The notes under the pieces are model-generated. The model worked only from the letters and a program-made list of their open reading frames with translations. It made no database searches and was not told the origin of the DNA. Both the position numbers and the translations under genes were made by a program. Of a stretch of DNA of 64,000 bases, positions 36,890 through 45,347 are shown in pieces; position 1 is the stretch's first letter, and the number at the start of each line of letters is the position of its first letter. The stretch is taken from contig NZ_JAPPRJ010000001.1 of the NCBI RefSeq assembly GCF_026672545.1, forward strand, positions 124,001 to 188,000, in the 5' to 3' direction. The DNA is from Rhizobium sp. SL86 (GTDB lineage Bacteria; Pseudomonadota; Alphaproteobacteria; Rhizobiales; Rhizobiaceae).

Positions 36890-36910
36890 CGGCCCGAACA
36901 TGCCGGGCCG
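36890..36910 (-). terminator. Hairpin between acpP and fabF, terminator or attenuator
   Basis: A 7 bp stem, CGGCCCG (36890-36896) and CGGGCCG (36904-36910), followed on the minus strand by TTTCAG. It comes 47 bases after the acpP stop. The weak T-run suggests partial termination, which would make acpP message more abundant than fabF message. Confidence 0.55.
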
Positions 36911-36956
36911 CTGATGAGCCTGCCCTGACGGGCGACCCTTCCAAAATCGATCGAAA

Positions 36957-37193
36957 TCAGGCCTGGGCCTTCTCGATGAACTTCACGGCATCGCCGACGG
37001 TCAGGATCGAGTCGGCAGCGTCGTCCGGGATTTCAACGCCGAATTCCTCTTCGAAGGCCATGACGAGTTCGACGGTGTCGAGCGAGTCGGCGCCCAGGTC
37101 ATCGATGAAGCTTGCGCCTTCGACGACTTTGTCGGCGTCAACGCCGAGATGATCAATGACAATTTTCTTAACGCGCTCTGCGATATCGCTCAT
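36957..37193 (-). CDS. acpP: Acyl carrier protein
   Basis: A 78-residue acidic helical carrier for growing fatty acids. The 4'-phosphopantetheine attachment serine is in [20 protein letters not shown] near residue 37, the standard position. ATG 37193 has GAGGAAA about 7 bases upstream. It lies between fabG and fabF, as in most proteobacteria, with its own 291 bp upstream region. Confidence 0.98.
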   Translation of the reverse strand: MSDIAERVKKIVIDHLGVDADKVVEGASFIDDLGADSLDTVELVMAFEEEFGVEIPDDAADSILTVGDAVKFIEKAQA

Positions 37194-37484
37194 GTCGGTT
37201 TCCTCGACCTTTATCTTGATCGGATGGACGAATTGCCATCCGCACCCTGTTGGAACCCCCTATCGCCTTTTTCAGGCCGATGCGAGGGCAAACTCGCTCA
37301 CCCGAGACAAGCCGCCGACATGATTGCTGCAGAAAAACCGCAGCCAGAAGGTCAGCCTTCGGGGTGACTGTTCACAGTCATGGCCCGCTTAACACGGTTT
37401 CACCGCGCCGCAAAGCCAGAAAATCACACGCTAATCTACCGCCAACAAGCAATTTTGACGGCGCGATAAGCGGGTGCAATCTCA
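37194..37484 (-). promoter_or_regulatory. acpP upstream region with a 16 bp palindrome
   Basis: The gap between fabG and acpP holds a perfect palindrome with half-sites TGACTGT and ACAGTCA around TC (37365-37380), about 170 bases before the acpP start. It could be a regulator site for acpP or a short hairpin after fabG. The strongest ribosome-site signal is GAGGAAA by the acpP start. I could not place a convincing -35/-10 pair. Confidence 0.45.
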
Positions 37485-38222
37485 TCAGATCATGGCCATG
37501 CCACCGTTGACATGGAGCGTCTGCCCCGTGACGTAGCCGGCTTCGTTGGAGGCAAGATAGACGACCGCGCTGGCAATGTCTGCGCCGGCGCCCATACGCT
37601 TCATCGGAATGACACCGAGGATGCCTTCCTTCTGCTTGTCGTTCAGCTTACCGGTCATGGCGCTTTCGATGAAGCCCGGCGCGATGCAGTTGACCGTCAC
37701 GTTGCGGGTGGCGATTTCCTGGGCGAGCGACTTCGAGAAGCCGATCATACCGGCCTTCGAGGCGCAGTAGTTCGCCTGTCCCGGATTGCCGGTCACGCCA
37801 ACGACGGAGGTGATGTTGATGATGCGGCCGAAGCGGCGGCGCATCATCGGGTGGGTGAGTTCGCGCGTCAGGCGGAACGTGGCCGTCAGGTTTACTTCGA
37901 GCACCGCATCCCAGTCCGCATCGCTCATGCGCACGAAGAGACCGTCCTTGGTGATGCCGGCATTGTTGACGAGGATGTCGACGCCGCCGAGATCGGCTTC
38001 GGCCTTTTCGCCGAGCGCCTTGACCTGGTCACGATCGGAAAGGTTGGCCGGGAACACATGGGCGCGCTCGCCAAGTTCGGCGGCGAGAGCCTCCAGCTTT
38101 TCAGCGCGCGTGCCGTGCAGGCCCACCGTTGCGCCCTGTGCATGCAGCATGCGGGCGATTTCCTCACCAATGCCACCCGTGGCACCGGTTACCAGCGCCT
38201 TGCGGCCGGTCAAGTCAAACAT
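37485..38222 (-). CDS. fabG: 3-oxoacyl-ACP reductase
   Basis: NADPH-dependent short-chain reductase of the fatty acid cycle, 245 residues. Cofactor motif ALVTGATGGIGEEIARML near residue 9, NNAGITKDGLFVRMSDADWD near residue 86, the catalytic Ser in IINITSVVGVTGNPGQANYC and the Tyr-x3-Lys in NYCASKAGMIGFSKSLAQEI near residue 151. It follows fabD by 18 bases on the same strand. Confidence 0.97.
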   Translation of the reverse strand: MFDLTGRKALVTGATGGIGEEIARMLHAQGATVGLHGTRAEKLEALAAELGERAHVFPANLSDRDQVKALGEKAEADLGGVDILVNNAGITKDGLFVRMSDADWDAVLEVNLTATFRLTRELTHPMMRRRFGRIINITSVVGVTGNPGQANYCASKAGMIGFSKSLAQEIATRNVTVNCIAPGFIESAMTGKLNDKQKEGILGVIPMKRMGAGADIASAVVYLASNEAGYVTGQTLHVNGGMAMI

Positions 38223-38240
38223 GGTCTAATCCCTTCGTTC

Positions 38241-39185
38241 TCAGCCGAGAAGAGTCTTGAGGGCGGTTTCGATATCCGCCGGCGTATTGACCGCAATGCC
38301 GGTCACATTCTTGTCGATACGACGCGCAAGGCCGGTCAGAACCTTGCCCGAGCCGATCTCATAAAGGGTCGTCACGCCATTGGCGCCGAACCATTCCACC
38401 GTCTCGCGCCAGCGCACCTGGCCGGTCACCTGGGTGACCAGAAGCGTTGCGATCTCTTCGGCATCGACCACCGGCGCGGCGCGGACATTGGCCACAACCG
38501 GCACAACCGGGTTCTGCTTGGAAACCTTGTCGAGAGCATGGCGCATGGCATTGGCCGCCGGCGCCATCAGGTCGGAATGGAAGGGCGCCGAGACCGGCAG
38601 CATGATGGCGCGCTTGGCGCCCTTTTCGGTGGCGAGAGCCGCAGCCTTTTCGACCGCGCCCTTCGACCCGGAAATCACCAGCTGGCCGCCGCCATTGTCA
38701 TTGGCGATCTGGCAGATGCCGGCCGATTTTGCCTCGGCACAGACGGCCTCGACATCGGCATGCTCAAGGCCGATGATCGCGGCCATGGCGCCCTCGCCGA
38801 CCGGAACCGCCGACTGCATGGCGTCTCCGCGGATGCGCAGCAGGCGCGCCGTATCGGCAATGGTGAAGGTGCCGGCGGCACACAACGCCGAATATTCGCC
38901 GAGCGAATGGCCGGCGACATAGGAAACCTTGTCGGCGAGCTTGAGGCCACCGGCTTCAAGGACACGCATGACGGCCATGGAGACCGCCATCAGCGCCGGT
39001 TGCGCATTGGCCGTCAGCGTCAGGTCGGCTTCCGGACCATTCCACATGATGTCGGAGAGTTTCTGGCCAAGTGCCTCGTCGACCTCGTCGAAAACCGCGC
39101 GGGCTTCCGGGAATGCCTCGGCAAGTTCCTTACCCATGCCGACGGTCTGGCTACCCTGACCGGGAAACGTGAATGCAATGCTCAT
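38241..39185 (-). CDS. fabD: Malonyl-CoA:ACP transacylase
   Basis: Loads malonyl groups onto ACP. The 314-residue protein begins FTFPGQGSQTVGMGKELAEA, has the active Ser in VAGHSLGEYSALCAAGTF near residue 94 and the catalytic His in SAPFHSDLMAPAA near residue 201. ATG 39185 has GGAAGGATG about 7 bases upstream. It heads the fabD-fabG pair. Confidence 0.97.
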   Translation of the reverse strand: MSIAFTFPGQGSQTVGMGKELAEAFPEARAVFDEVDEALGQKLSDIMWNGPEADLTLTANAQPALMAVSMAVMRVLEAGGLKLADKVSYVAGHSLGEYSALCAAGTFTIADTARLLRIRGDAMQSAVPVGEGAMAAIIGLEHADVEAVCAEAKSAGICQIANDNGGGQLVISGSKGAVEKAAALATEKGAKRAIMLPVSAPFHSDLMAPAANAMRHALDKVSKQNPVVPVVANVRAAPVVDAEEIATLLVTQVTGQVRWRETVEWFGANGVTTLYEIGSGKVLTGLARRIDKNVTGIAVNTPADIETALKTLLG

Positions 39186-39452
39186 GGGATCATCCTTCCC
39201 TTTTTTGCCTCTCCATTCACATTCTATCCCGGCAAGTCAAGGCCGCGGGCTCCGCACTGGCCCGAGAAAGACCGCACAGGCGGCGTCTTGAACAGAAGAA
39301 TGCAGTTTCGCGCAAGGGTTTGCCGCAGGTGGTGCCGCCACGCTTTTGGCCGGTCACCTCTCTTGCGTTGCAGCAAAAGGGGCCTACATTGCCAGCGCCG
39401 CCAAGGCCACCTATTCCGTCCTCCCCGCAGCCTTACACGACCGGACACCCTC

Positions 39453-40496
39453 ATGAAGTACAAGACACTGGGCCGCACCGACATCAGCGTGTCCGAGATC
39501 TGCCTCGGCACGATGACCTGGGGTTCGCAGAACAGCGAAGCCGAAGCCTTCGCGCAGATGGATTACGCGCTCGACCAGGGCGTGAACTTCTTCGATACGG
39601 CAGAGCTCTATCCGACCACACCGCTTTCGGCCGAAACCTATACCGACACCGAAAAGATGATCGGTAACTGGTTTGCCACCTCGGGCAAACGCGACAAGGT
39701 GGTGCTGGCCACCAAGGTTGCCGGCGCCGGCCGCTCCTATATCCGTGGCGGCGCGCCGATCAATGCCGCGACCATCCGCGACGCCGTCGATGCAAGCCTT
39801 GCGCGGCTGAAGACCGACTACATCGATCTCTACCAGATCCACTGGCCGAACCGTGGCCACTACCATTTCCGCGGCGCCTGGCACTACAATCCGTTCAAAC
39901 AGGACAAGGCCCGCACGATCGAGGAAATCACCGAAAAGCTCGAGGTGCTCGGCGAGTGCGTGAAGGCCGGCAAGATCCGGGCGATCGGCCTGTCGAACGA
40001 GACGGTCTGGGGAACCCAGACATTCCTGAGGATCGCTGCCGAAAAGGGCCTGCCGCGCGTCGCGACCGTGCAGAACGAATACAACCTGCTCTATCGCACC
40101 TTCGATCTCGATTTCGCCGAACTCTCCCATCACGAGGATGTCGGCCTGCTCGCCTATTCGCCGCTCGCCGGCGGCATTCTGTCGGGTAAATATCTGTCGG
40201 GCGACAAACCGGCCGGCTCGCGCGGTTCGATCAATGGCGACATCGGCGGACGCCTCGTCCCGCATCAGGAACCGGCGACGCGCGCCTATGTGGAGCTTGC
40301 CGCAGCCCACGGCCTCGACCCCTCGCAGATGGCACTCGCCTTCTGCCTGACGCGCCCCTTCATGGCGTCTGCCATCATCGGCGCCACCTCGATGGAACAG
40401 TTGAAGACCAATATCGGCGCCGCCGATGTGACGCTGTCGGACGAGGTGATGCAGGGGATTGCCGGCATCCACCGCCGGTATCCGATGCCGATCTGA
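39453..40496 (+). CDS. Aldo/keto reductase (Tas-like)
   Basis: An NADPH-dependent reductase of 347 residues with the (beta/alpha)8 layout: MKYKTLGRTDISVSEICLGT at the start, the catalytic Asp and Tyr in FFDTAELYPTTP near residue 52, Lys in VVLATKVAGAG near residue 84 and His in IDLYQIHWPNRG near residue 130, and AIIGATSMEQLKTNI near the end. It resembles the Tas/YajO branch. ATG 39453 is the start; a far longer open frame upstream is only the antisense of fabD and fabG. Substrate unknown. Confidence 0.93.
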   Translation: MKYKTLGRTDISVSEICLGTMTWGSQNSEAEAFAQMDYALDQGVNFFDTAELYPTTPLSAETYTDTEKMIGNWFATSGKRDKVVLATKVAGAGRSYIRGGAPINAATIRDAVDASLARLKTDYIDLYQIHWPNRGHYHFRGAWHYNPFKQDKARTIEEITEKLEVLGECVKAGKIRAIGLSNETVWGTQTFLRIAAEKGLPRVATVQNEYNLLYRTFDLDFAELSHHEDVGLLAYSPLAGGILSGKYLSGDKPAGSRGSINGDIGGRLVPHQEPATRAYVELAAAHGLDPSQMALAFCLTRPFMASAIIGATSMEQLKTNIGAADVTLSDEVMQGIAGIHRRYPMPI

Positions 40497-40684
40497 GCCA
40501 GGATTCGATGCGCCGCCCGCCCTTATACACGGTCCGGCGGCGCATAGACTTTTTCCTGCACGCCGGCAGACCCCTTCAAAAGTTGAAAACCGCACGATCT
40601 TTGATGGCCCGTGGCCTTTAAAGAAGAAGATCCGCTTCCCATCTGCGGCAGGCTTCTTCGTGCTTTCAACAATAGGGGGATCTT

Positions 40685-41623
40685 TTGCTGCTGGACATCG
40701 TGCTCGTTGCCTGCGGGCTTGTGGGGCTTTATTTCGGCGCCGAGTGGCTCTTAAGGGGCGCCGTCGCGCTGGCCTGGCGCCTGGCGATCCCCACCTTGAT
40801 CGTGTCCCTTGTGATCGTCGGCTTTGGCACATCCATGCCGGAACTGCTCGTGTCCGTTCGCGCAGCCCTCTCCGGCTCCTCGGATATCGCGCTCGGCAAT
40901 GTCGTCGGATCCAACACCGCAAACATCCTCTTGATCATCGGCGTCTGTGCGCTGATTTCTCCGATCACCCATTGGGACCAAAGCGTAAAACGTGATGCCT
41001 GGATGATGGTCCTCGCCGCCGTTCTTTTGCTTGTGCTCGTTCAGTTCGGCATGATCGGTCGGCTGGTCGGAATTCTGATGGTCGTCCTGCTGTTCGCCTA
41101 CCTCGCCTTTACCTACCGAGAGGGAAAGCAGAGCACGCAGGATCTCGACGAGAGCGAGATCAAACATGAGAGCCTGACGCCGGGCTTCACCACCCTCCTG
41201 ATCCTTGGCGGGCTGGCGACGCTGTTTGTCGGAGCGGAACTGCTGGTGCGGGGTTCGACCAGCCTTGCCCGTGATTTCGGCGTCTCCGAAGCGGTGATCG
41301 GCCTGACCGTCGTTGCCGTCGGCACCTCCCTGCCGGAACTGGCAACCGGCATCATGTCGGCGATGAAACGCCATTCGGACATCATGATCGGCAACATCAT
41401 CGGCTCCAACATCTTCAACATCCTGTTCATCCTGGGCACGACGTCGATGCTGCAGCCGATCAATGTCGATCCGCGTTTCGGCGCCTTCGATGTACCGATC
41501 ATGCTGGCGGTGACCATTGCCTTCGCGGCCCTCCTGCTCGGCAATCTGGGCGTCCGGCGGATCGTCGCCAGCCTCATGCTGATCGCCTATGCGGCCTATA
41601 CGGTGATGCTCGTTCAGGTCTGA
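40685..41623 (+). CDS. Calcium/sodium antiporter (YrbG family)
   Basis: Inner-membrane cation exchanger of 312 residues with about ten helices. It has the two alpha-repeat motifs of the CaCA superfamily: VGFGTSMPELLVSVRAALSG with ALGNVVGSNTANILLIIGV near residues 47-85, and VAVGTSLPELATGIMSAMKR with MIGNIIGSNIFNILFILG near residues 214-250. The start is TTG 40685, with GGGGGA about 5 bases ahead; no ATG fits better. It stands alone. Confidence 0.9.
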   Translation: MLLDIVLVACGLVGLYFGAEWLLRGAVALAWRLAIPTLIVSLVIVGFGTSMPELLVSVRAALSGSSDIALGNVVGSNTANILLIIGVCALISPITHWDQSVKRDAWMMVLAAVLLLVLVQFGMIGRLVGILMVVLLFAYLAFTYREGKQSTQDLDESEIKHESLTPGFTTLLILGGLATLFVGAELLVRGSTSLARDFGVSEAVIGLTVVAVGTSLPELATGIMSAMKRHSDIMIGNIIGSNIFNILFILGTTSMLQPINVDPRFGAFDVPIMLAVTIAFAALLLGNLGVRRIVASLMLIAYAAYTVMLVQV

Positions 41624-41805
41624 CCGGCGCCGAGGACGGTGGGTCGCGTCTGCTGCGACGTACCTCCTTCATCGATCGCTAACTGTCTTGCCGGATTGAA
41701 CTGGCCCTTTGCTCTTTCGAGCCTTAAGAGTTTTTTCGGGTTCGCGAGCATAAGATATGGTGATGCCGGTGGGATGATCCGCCGGGTCACCCGGGGCAGC
41801 GGTTC

Positions 41806-42699
41806 ATGAGCGCGATCAACAGCTTCTTCACGAGTGCGAACGCATCGCTTTACGTCGACACGCTGTTTTCTGCCGCAAAGTCTTCCACCAGCACATCGTC
41901 TTCATCCGCCGCATCCGGGAATCGCATGCCATACGGTGTCGATGAAAATGGCCAGACGGCAGGTCAACGCGCCTTGTCCCGCATCATCGACATCCTGACG
42001 CTCGGCGGCGAGGACGCATCCAACGCGGCCGATATCGACGAACAGATCGGTTATGTGACCGGCGGGACCGGCACAGAGGGCGACGACACGCTGACGGTGA
42101 CGGGCCGCGGCATCTACAATCTCGACACCGGCGAAGGAAACGACACGCTCACCCTGAAGAGTGCTCTGATTTCTGGTGTGACGACCGGAAACGGCGACGA
42201 CACGGTGAAGGCCGCCGGCAGCTTCATCGGCTCCGTCGATGGCGGTGACGGAAACGACGACATCCAGTTGAAGGCGTCGCTGGCACTCGATGTGCTGGGC
42301 GGCGCAGGTGACGATACCCTGAAAGTGTCCGCCGATGCGATCGTCGGGCTGGACGGCGGCGACGGCAATGACAGCCTGACGCTGGAAGGCAACCGCATCT
42401 TCGCGACCGGTGGTGCCGGCGACGATACCGTCAGCATCGAAACGACAGGCCAGGATGCTGTTGCAGAGTATGGATTTACCACGGGCGGCGGCAAGGATAC
42501 GGTGACCTCCAACGGCCCGCTGTCGCTGGCGCTTGGCGGATTGAGCGAGACGGATCTTGCCGTCACGATCACGGGCAACACGCTGACTGCTGCCGTCAGC
42601 GGCTCAGACGACACGATCTCCGTCACCATCGACGAGGCCTCGTCGCTGACCTACAGCTTCACCGTCAAGGACGGCCAGACCATGCTGACGATCGGCTGA
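41806..42699 (+). CDS. RTX-like repeat protein (hemolysin-type calcium-binding repeats)
   Basis: A 297-residue protein with no signal peptide. Residues about 85-225 contain RTX-type turns (GTEGDD, GEGND, GNGDD, GGDGND, GGAGDD, GGDGND, GGAGDD) spaced about 19 residues apart, rather than every nine: each second turn has lost its Gly/Asp residues. The N-terminal third is Ser/Thr-rich (SSTSTSSSSAAS). The C-terminus is hydrophobic and uncharged (SFTVKDGQTMLTIG), as in type I secretion substrates. No type I secretion genes are nearby. ATG 41806 is the start, with only a weak ribosome site. Surface or extracellular Ca-binding role is inference. Confidence 0.8.
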   Translation: MSAINSFFTSANASLYVDTLFSAAKSSTSTSSSSAASGNRMPYGVDENGQTAGQRALSRIIDILTLGGEDASNAADIDEQIGYVTGGTGTEGDDTLTVTGRGIYNLDTGEGNDTLTLKSALISGVTTGNGDDTVKAAGSFIGSVDGGDGNDDIQLKASLALDVLGGAGDDTLKVSADAIVGLDGGDGNDSLTLEGNRIFATGGAGDDTVSIETTGQDAVAEYGFTTGGGKDTVTSNGPLSLALGGLSETDLAVTITGNTLTAAVSGSDDTISVTIDEASSLTYSFTVKDGQTMLTIG

Positions 42700-42751
42700 G
42701 GTATTCGGCCAACCGGCATCCCCCTCACCCGCAGACGTCGCCGGTCCAAGC

Positions 42752-43108
42752 TTAGGCCGCTGCCTGCCGGTTGATCTGCCGCCGGCTGCCCTCGTCCTGC
42801 CAGAGCCTGTGGACATCCGCCCAGTCGGGAACCTCATCACCCTCGAACCCGAAGCCATAGCCGCTGCCGATTGACGGGAATGCGGCCATGGCTTTTCGAT
42901 GCGCGCCGCTCGTCAGATAATCGAGCATGGCATCCCGGCTCCGCCAGAGGGACACAGTGTGAAAGATGCCGTTTATCCTGCGCGCGCCGGCCATGAGATT
43001 TCCGTCCGCCGCCTGCGCCTGCCGCATCGAGGCACCCGCATGCCAGAAAAAACCGGGCAGGCGCCAGAAGGAATGGGGTGCGAACCCCGTGATGGATATG
43101 TAGTGCAT
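42752..43108 (-). CDS. Small dimeric alpha/beta-barrel protein (monooxygenase-like or DUF3291-like)
   Basis: A 118-residue protein. The pattern of short strands around IFHTVSLWRSRDAMLDYLTS and SGAHRKAMAAFPSIGSGYGF resembles small heme-degrading or antibiotic-biosynthesis monooxygenase-fold proteins, where a Trp/His pair faces the cavity. ATG 43108 (MHYISITGF) has GGAG about 5 bases upstream and is preferred over 43129. It is divergent from the rpsF operon promoter. Function not known. Confidence 0.65.
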   Translation of the reverse strand: MHYISITGFAPHSFWRLPGFFWHAGASMRQAQAADGNLMAGARRINGIFHTVSLWRSRDAMLDYLTSGAHRKAMAAFPSIGSGYGFGFEGDEVPDWADVHRLWQDEGSRRQINRQAAA

Positions 43109-43200
43109 GACCGCTCCATGTTCTGTCACGGACTACGCCTTGCCCTGCCCATCGGATTGCGGGACAGGTGGCACGTCCCCGAGAAAATGCCGGCGCGCCC

Positions 43201-43453
43201 TTGCATTCGCGCGAATTCTGCGTATAAGCGCGCTGTTCGAAATGCCCGGTCTTCTGGCTGGTGGCTGAACGGAGGGCCGGTTCCGCATGCGGAGCCGCAG
43301 GAACAAGAAGTGTTCCGGCCTCCCGTGTCTCCGCTCTCGACCGTCTCGATCGTAACGCTTTTCTTGCCGGGGTGAAAACCCCTTCCAAGACCAGTCGTTG
43401 AGGCTTAGCCGCCGATTACCGGGCCAAGACAACCGCAAGAAAGGCAAGCTGTA
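43201..43453 (+). promoter_or_regulatory. rpsF promoter and structured leader
   Basis: A promoter-like pair, TTGCAT (43201-43206) and TATAAG (43223-43228) with a 16 bp spacer, starts a leader of about 220 bases. The leader can fold into a hairpin from palindrome TCCGCATGCGGA (43282-43293), a hairpin GGAACA / TGTTCC (43300-43316), GGGG / CCCC (near 43369-43382) and a small CCG-containing hairpin just before the ribosome site (43403-43427). S6:S18 autoregulation through a leader hairpin with a CCG bulge is known in many bacteria; whether the last hairpin is that element is inference. Confidence 0.55.
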
Positions 43454-43927
43454 ATGGCTCTTTATGAACATGTATTCCTTGCCCGGCAGGATATGTCCGC
43501 TCAGCAGGTTGATGCCCTCGTCGAACAGTACAAGGGTGTCCTCGAAGCAAATGGCGGCAAGGTCGGGCGCATCGAAAACTGGGGCCTCAAGTCCCTGACG
43601 TACCGCATCAAGAAGAACCGCAAGGCTCACTACGCGCTCATGGACATCGACGCACCGGCTGCTGCCGTGCACGAGATGGAGCGCCAGATGCGCATCAACG
43701 AAGACGTTCTTCGCTACATGACGATCGCCGTCGAGAAGCACGAAGAAGGTCCGTCTGCCATGATGCAGAAGCGCGACCGTGACGACCGTCCGCGTCGTGA
43801 CGGCGACGACCGTGGCCCGCGCCGTGACTTCGGCGATCGTGGTCCGCGTCCGGACCGTGGCCCCCGCGAAGACCGCGGCCCGCGTGAAGGCGGCTTCGAG
43901 CGTCGTCCGCGCGAAGATCGTGCATAA
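43454..43927 (+). CDS. rpsF: 30S ribosomal protein S6
   Basis: Central-domain 30S protein that binds 16S rRNA as a heterodimer with S18. The 157-residue product has the S6 core ([58 protein letters not shown]) followed by about 55 residues rich in Arg, Asp, Gly and Pro, including repeated DRGPR units. The E. coli protein has a different, shorter tail. It is followed 25 bases later by rpsR. Long leader upstream may allow autoregulation. Confidence 0.97.
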   Translation: MALYEHVFLARQDMSAQQVDALVEQYKGVLEANGGKVGRIENWGLKSLTYRIKKNRKAHYALMDIDAPAAAVHEMERQMRINEDVLRYMTIAVEKHEEGPSAMMQKRDRDDRPRRDGDDRGPRRDFGDRGPRPDRGPREDRGPREGGFERRPREDRA

Positions 43928-43952
43928 TTCGAGAGCTTAAGGAGAATTACCC

Positions 43953-44201
43953 ATGGCTGACGCATCCTCTGCTCCGGCACGCCGTCCGTTCCACCGTCGT
44001 CGCAAGACCTGCCCCTTCTCGGGCGCAAACGCACCGAAGATCGACTACAAGGACGTTCGCCTCCTGCAGCGCTACATTTCCGAGCGCGGCAAGATCGTTC
44101 CGTCCCGCATCACGGCCGTTTCCCAGAAGAAGCAGCGCGAACTGGCCCAGGCCATCAAGCGCGCCCGCTTCCTCGGCCTTTTGCCCTACGTCGTATCCTA
44201 A
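43953..44201 (+). CDS. rpsR: 30S ribosomal protein S18
   Basis: The 82-residue S18, partner of S6, with [15 protein letters not shown] at the start and [20 protein letters not shown] in the middle; the [12 protein letters not shown] end is typical. The ATG has AAGGAG about 9 bases upstream. A hairpin follows its stop. Confidence 0.98.
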   Translation: MADASSAPARRPFHRRRKTCPFSGANAPKIDYKDVRLLQRYISERGKIVPSRITAVSQKKQRELAQAIKRARFLGLLPYVVS

Positions 44202-44211
44202 TCGACTGTTT

Positions 44212-44238
44212 GCCGCCGGTGATCCTTTCACCGGCGGC
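44212..44238 (+). terminator. G/C hairpin after rpsR
   Basis: An 11 bp stem, GCCGCCGGTGA (44212-44222) and TCACCGGCGGC (44228-44238), with loop TCCTT, 10 bases after the rpsR stop. No T-run follows, so it may attenuate or protect the rpsF-rpsR message rather than fully stop transcription into the downstream genes. Confidence 0.5.
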
Positions 44239-44357
44239 ATCTCCCCTTCCGCGGTGGGCGCGGATCGGAACCCTTGAAAACCCATGTTGGGGACCAATGC
44301 CTGAGACTTTACGTCGGGCTTCTCCCCTAACTGCTTGAACCGGCAGGACAGCGAGAC

Positions 44358-45329
44358 GTGTACGGATTGAACCAGACAGTGCTGATCACCGGCATCCTTG
44401 CCGGCATTGCCGCGACCCTGCTTGTGCTGGGCGCGAACGCACAGCCGTCGTTCGCCTTCGTCCTTTATGCTTCCTCCGCCCTTCCCGTTCTCGTCGCCGG
44501 CCTTGGCTGGGGCAATCGTGCCGCGATCGTGTCGATCCTGACCGCCGCCCTGCTGGGCGCCATCCTCGGCTCGCCGATGTTTGCGCTTGCCATGGCGATC
44601 TTCACGCTGATCCCGGCCGGCTGGCTGTCGCATCTCGCCAACCTTGCCCGTCCGGCCTCCGAACTCGGCGGCCCTGCCGATCTGATGGCTTGGTACCCGA
44701 TCTCGGACATCCTTCTGCATCTGTGCGGGCTGGTGACGGTCGCCGTCATCATTCTGGGCGCCATCATCGGTTACGGCCCGGATCTCACCAATGCGCTCGT
44801 CGATGCGATGGTCGAGAACCTGAACGTCCAGAACCCGTCGATGGTGCCGGATGCCGCCTCGCTTGCCCAGACCAAGGCAATGATCGTGCTGATGCTGCCG
44901 CTGATCCAGGGCGGCCTCTGGGTTCTGCTGCTGTTTTCCGCCTTCTATTTCGCGGTGCGCATCGTCTCGCGCAGCGGCCGGGCGCTGCGTCCGCGCGAGG
45001 ACATGCCCTCGGCGCTGCGCATGAACCGCAACGCGATCTTCATTTTCCTCGCCGGTATTCTGCTGACCTTTGCGGGCGGCGTTCCGGCGATGATCGGCGC
45101 GACGCTTTGCGGCACGTTCGGCGCCGGCTTCCTGATGGCGGGTTATGCCTCGCTGCATTTTAATCTGAAGGGCAAGGACTGGCGTTTTCCGGCCCTCGTG
45201 CTGGTCTATCTCTCCAGCCTGCTCTTCCTGCCGATGCTTGCCATCATCGTCATCGGCCTCACCGACACGCGCCGGACGATCGCCCTGACGCCCGCACGCA
45301 ACCCGAATTCCAACGACACTCCGAATTGA
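44358..45329 (+). CDS. DUF2232 domain-containing membrane protein
   Basis: A 323-residue protein with about eight hydrophobic helices (for example VLITGILAGIAATLLVLG and LPVLVAGLGWGNRAAIVSI). It lies between rpsR and rplI, a placement I know for the alphaproteobacterial DUF2232 family. The start is GTG 44358; the ribosome site ahead is weak. No catalytic residues are apparent. Function unknown; the context suggests a link to ribosome synthesis or cell growth only by position. Confidence 0.85.
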   Translation: MYGLNQTVLITGILAGIAATLLVLGANAQPSFAFVLYASSALPVLVAGLGWGNRAAIVSILTAALLGAILGSPMFALAMAIFTLIPAGWLSHLANLARPASELGGPADLMAWYPISDILLHLCGLVTVAVIILGAIIGYGPDLTNALVDAMVENLNVQNPSMVPDAASLAQTKAMIVLMLPLIQGGLWVLLLFSAFYFAVRIVSRSGRALRPREDMPSALRMNRNAIFIFLAGILLTFAGGVPAMIGATLCGTFGAGFLMAGYASLHFNLKGKDWRFPALVLVYLSSLLFLPMLAIIVIGLTDTRRTIALTPARNPNSNDTPN

Positions 45330-45347
45330 TCTGAAAGGATAAAGACA

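Noticed and set aside
37512-40496. A 994-codon open frame on the plus strand covering fabG and fabD antisense
   Set aside because: Only its last 347 codons (from 39453) are a real gene, the aldo/keto reductase. The rest is the antisense of fabG and fabD, left open by high GC content.
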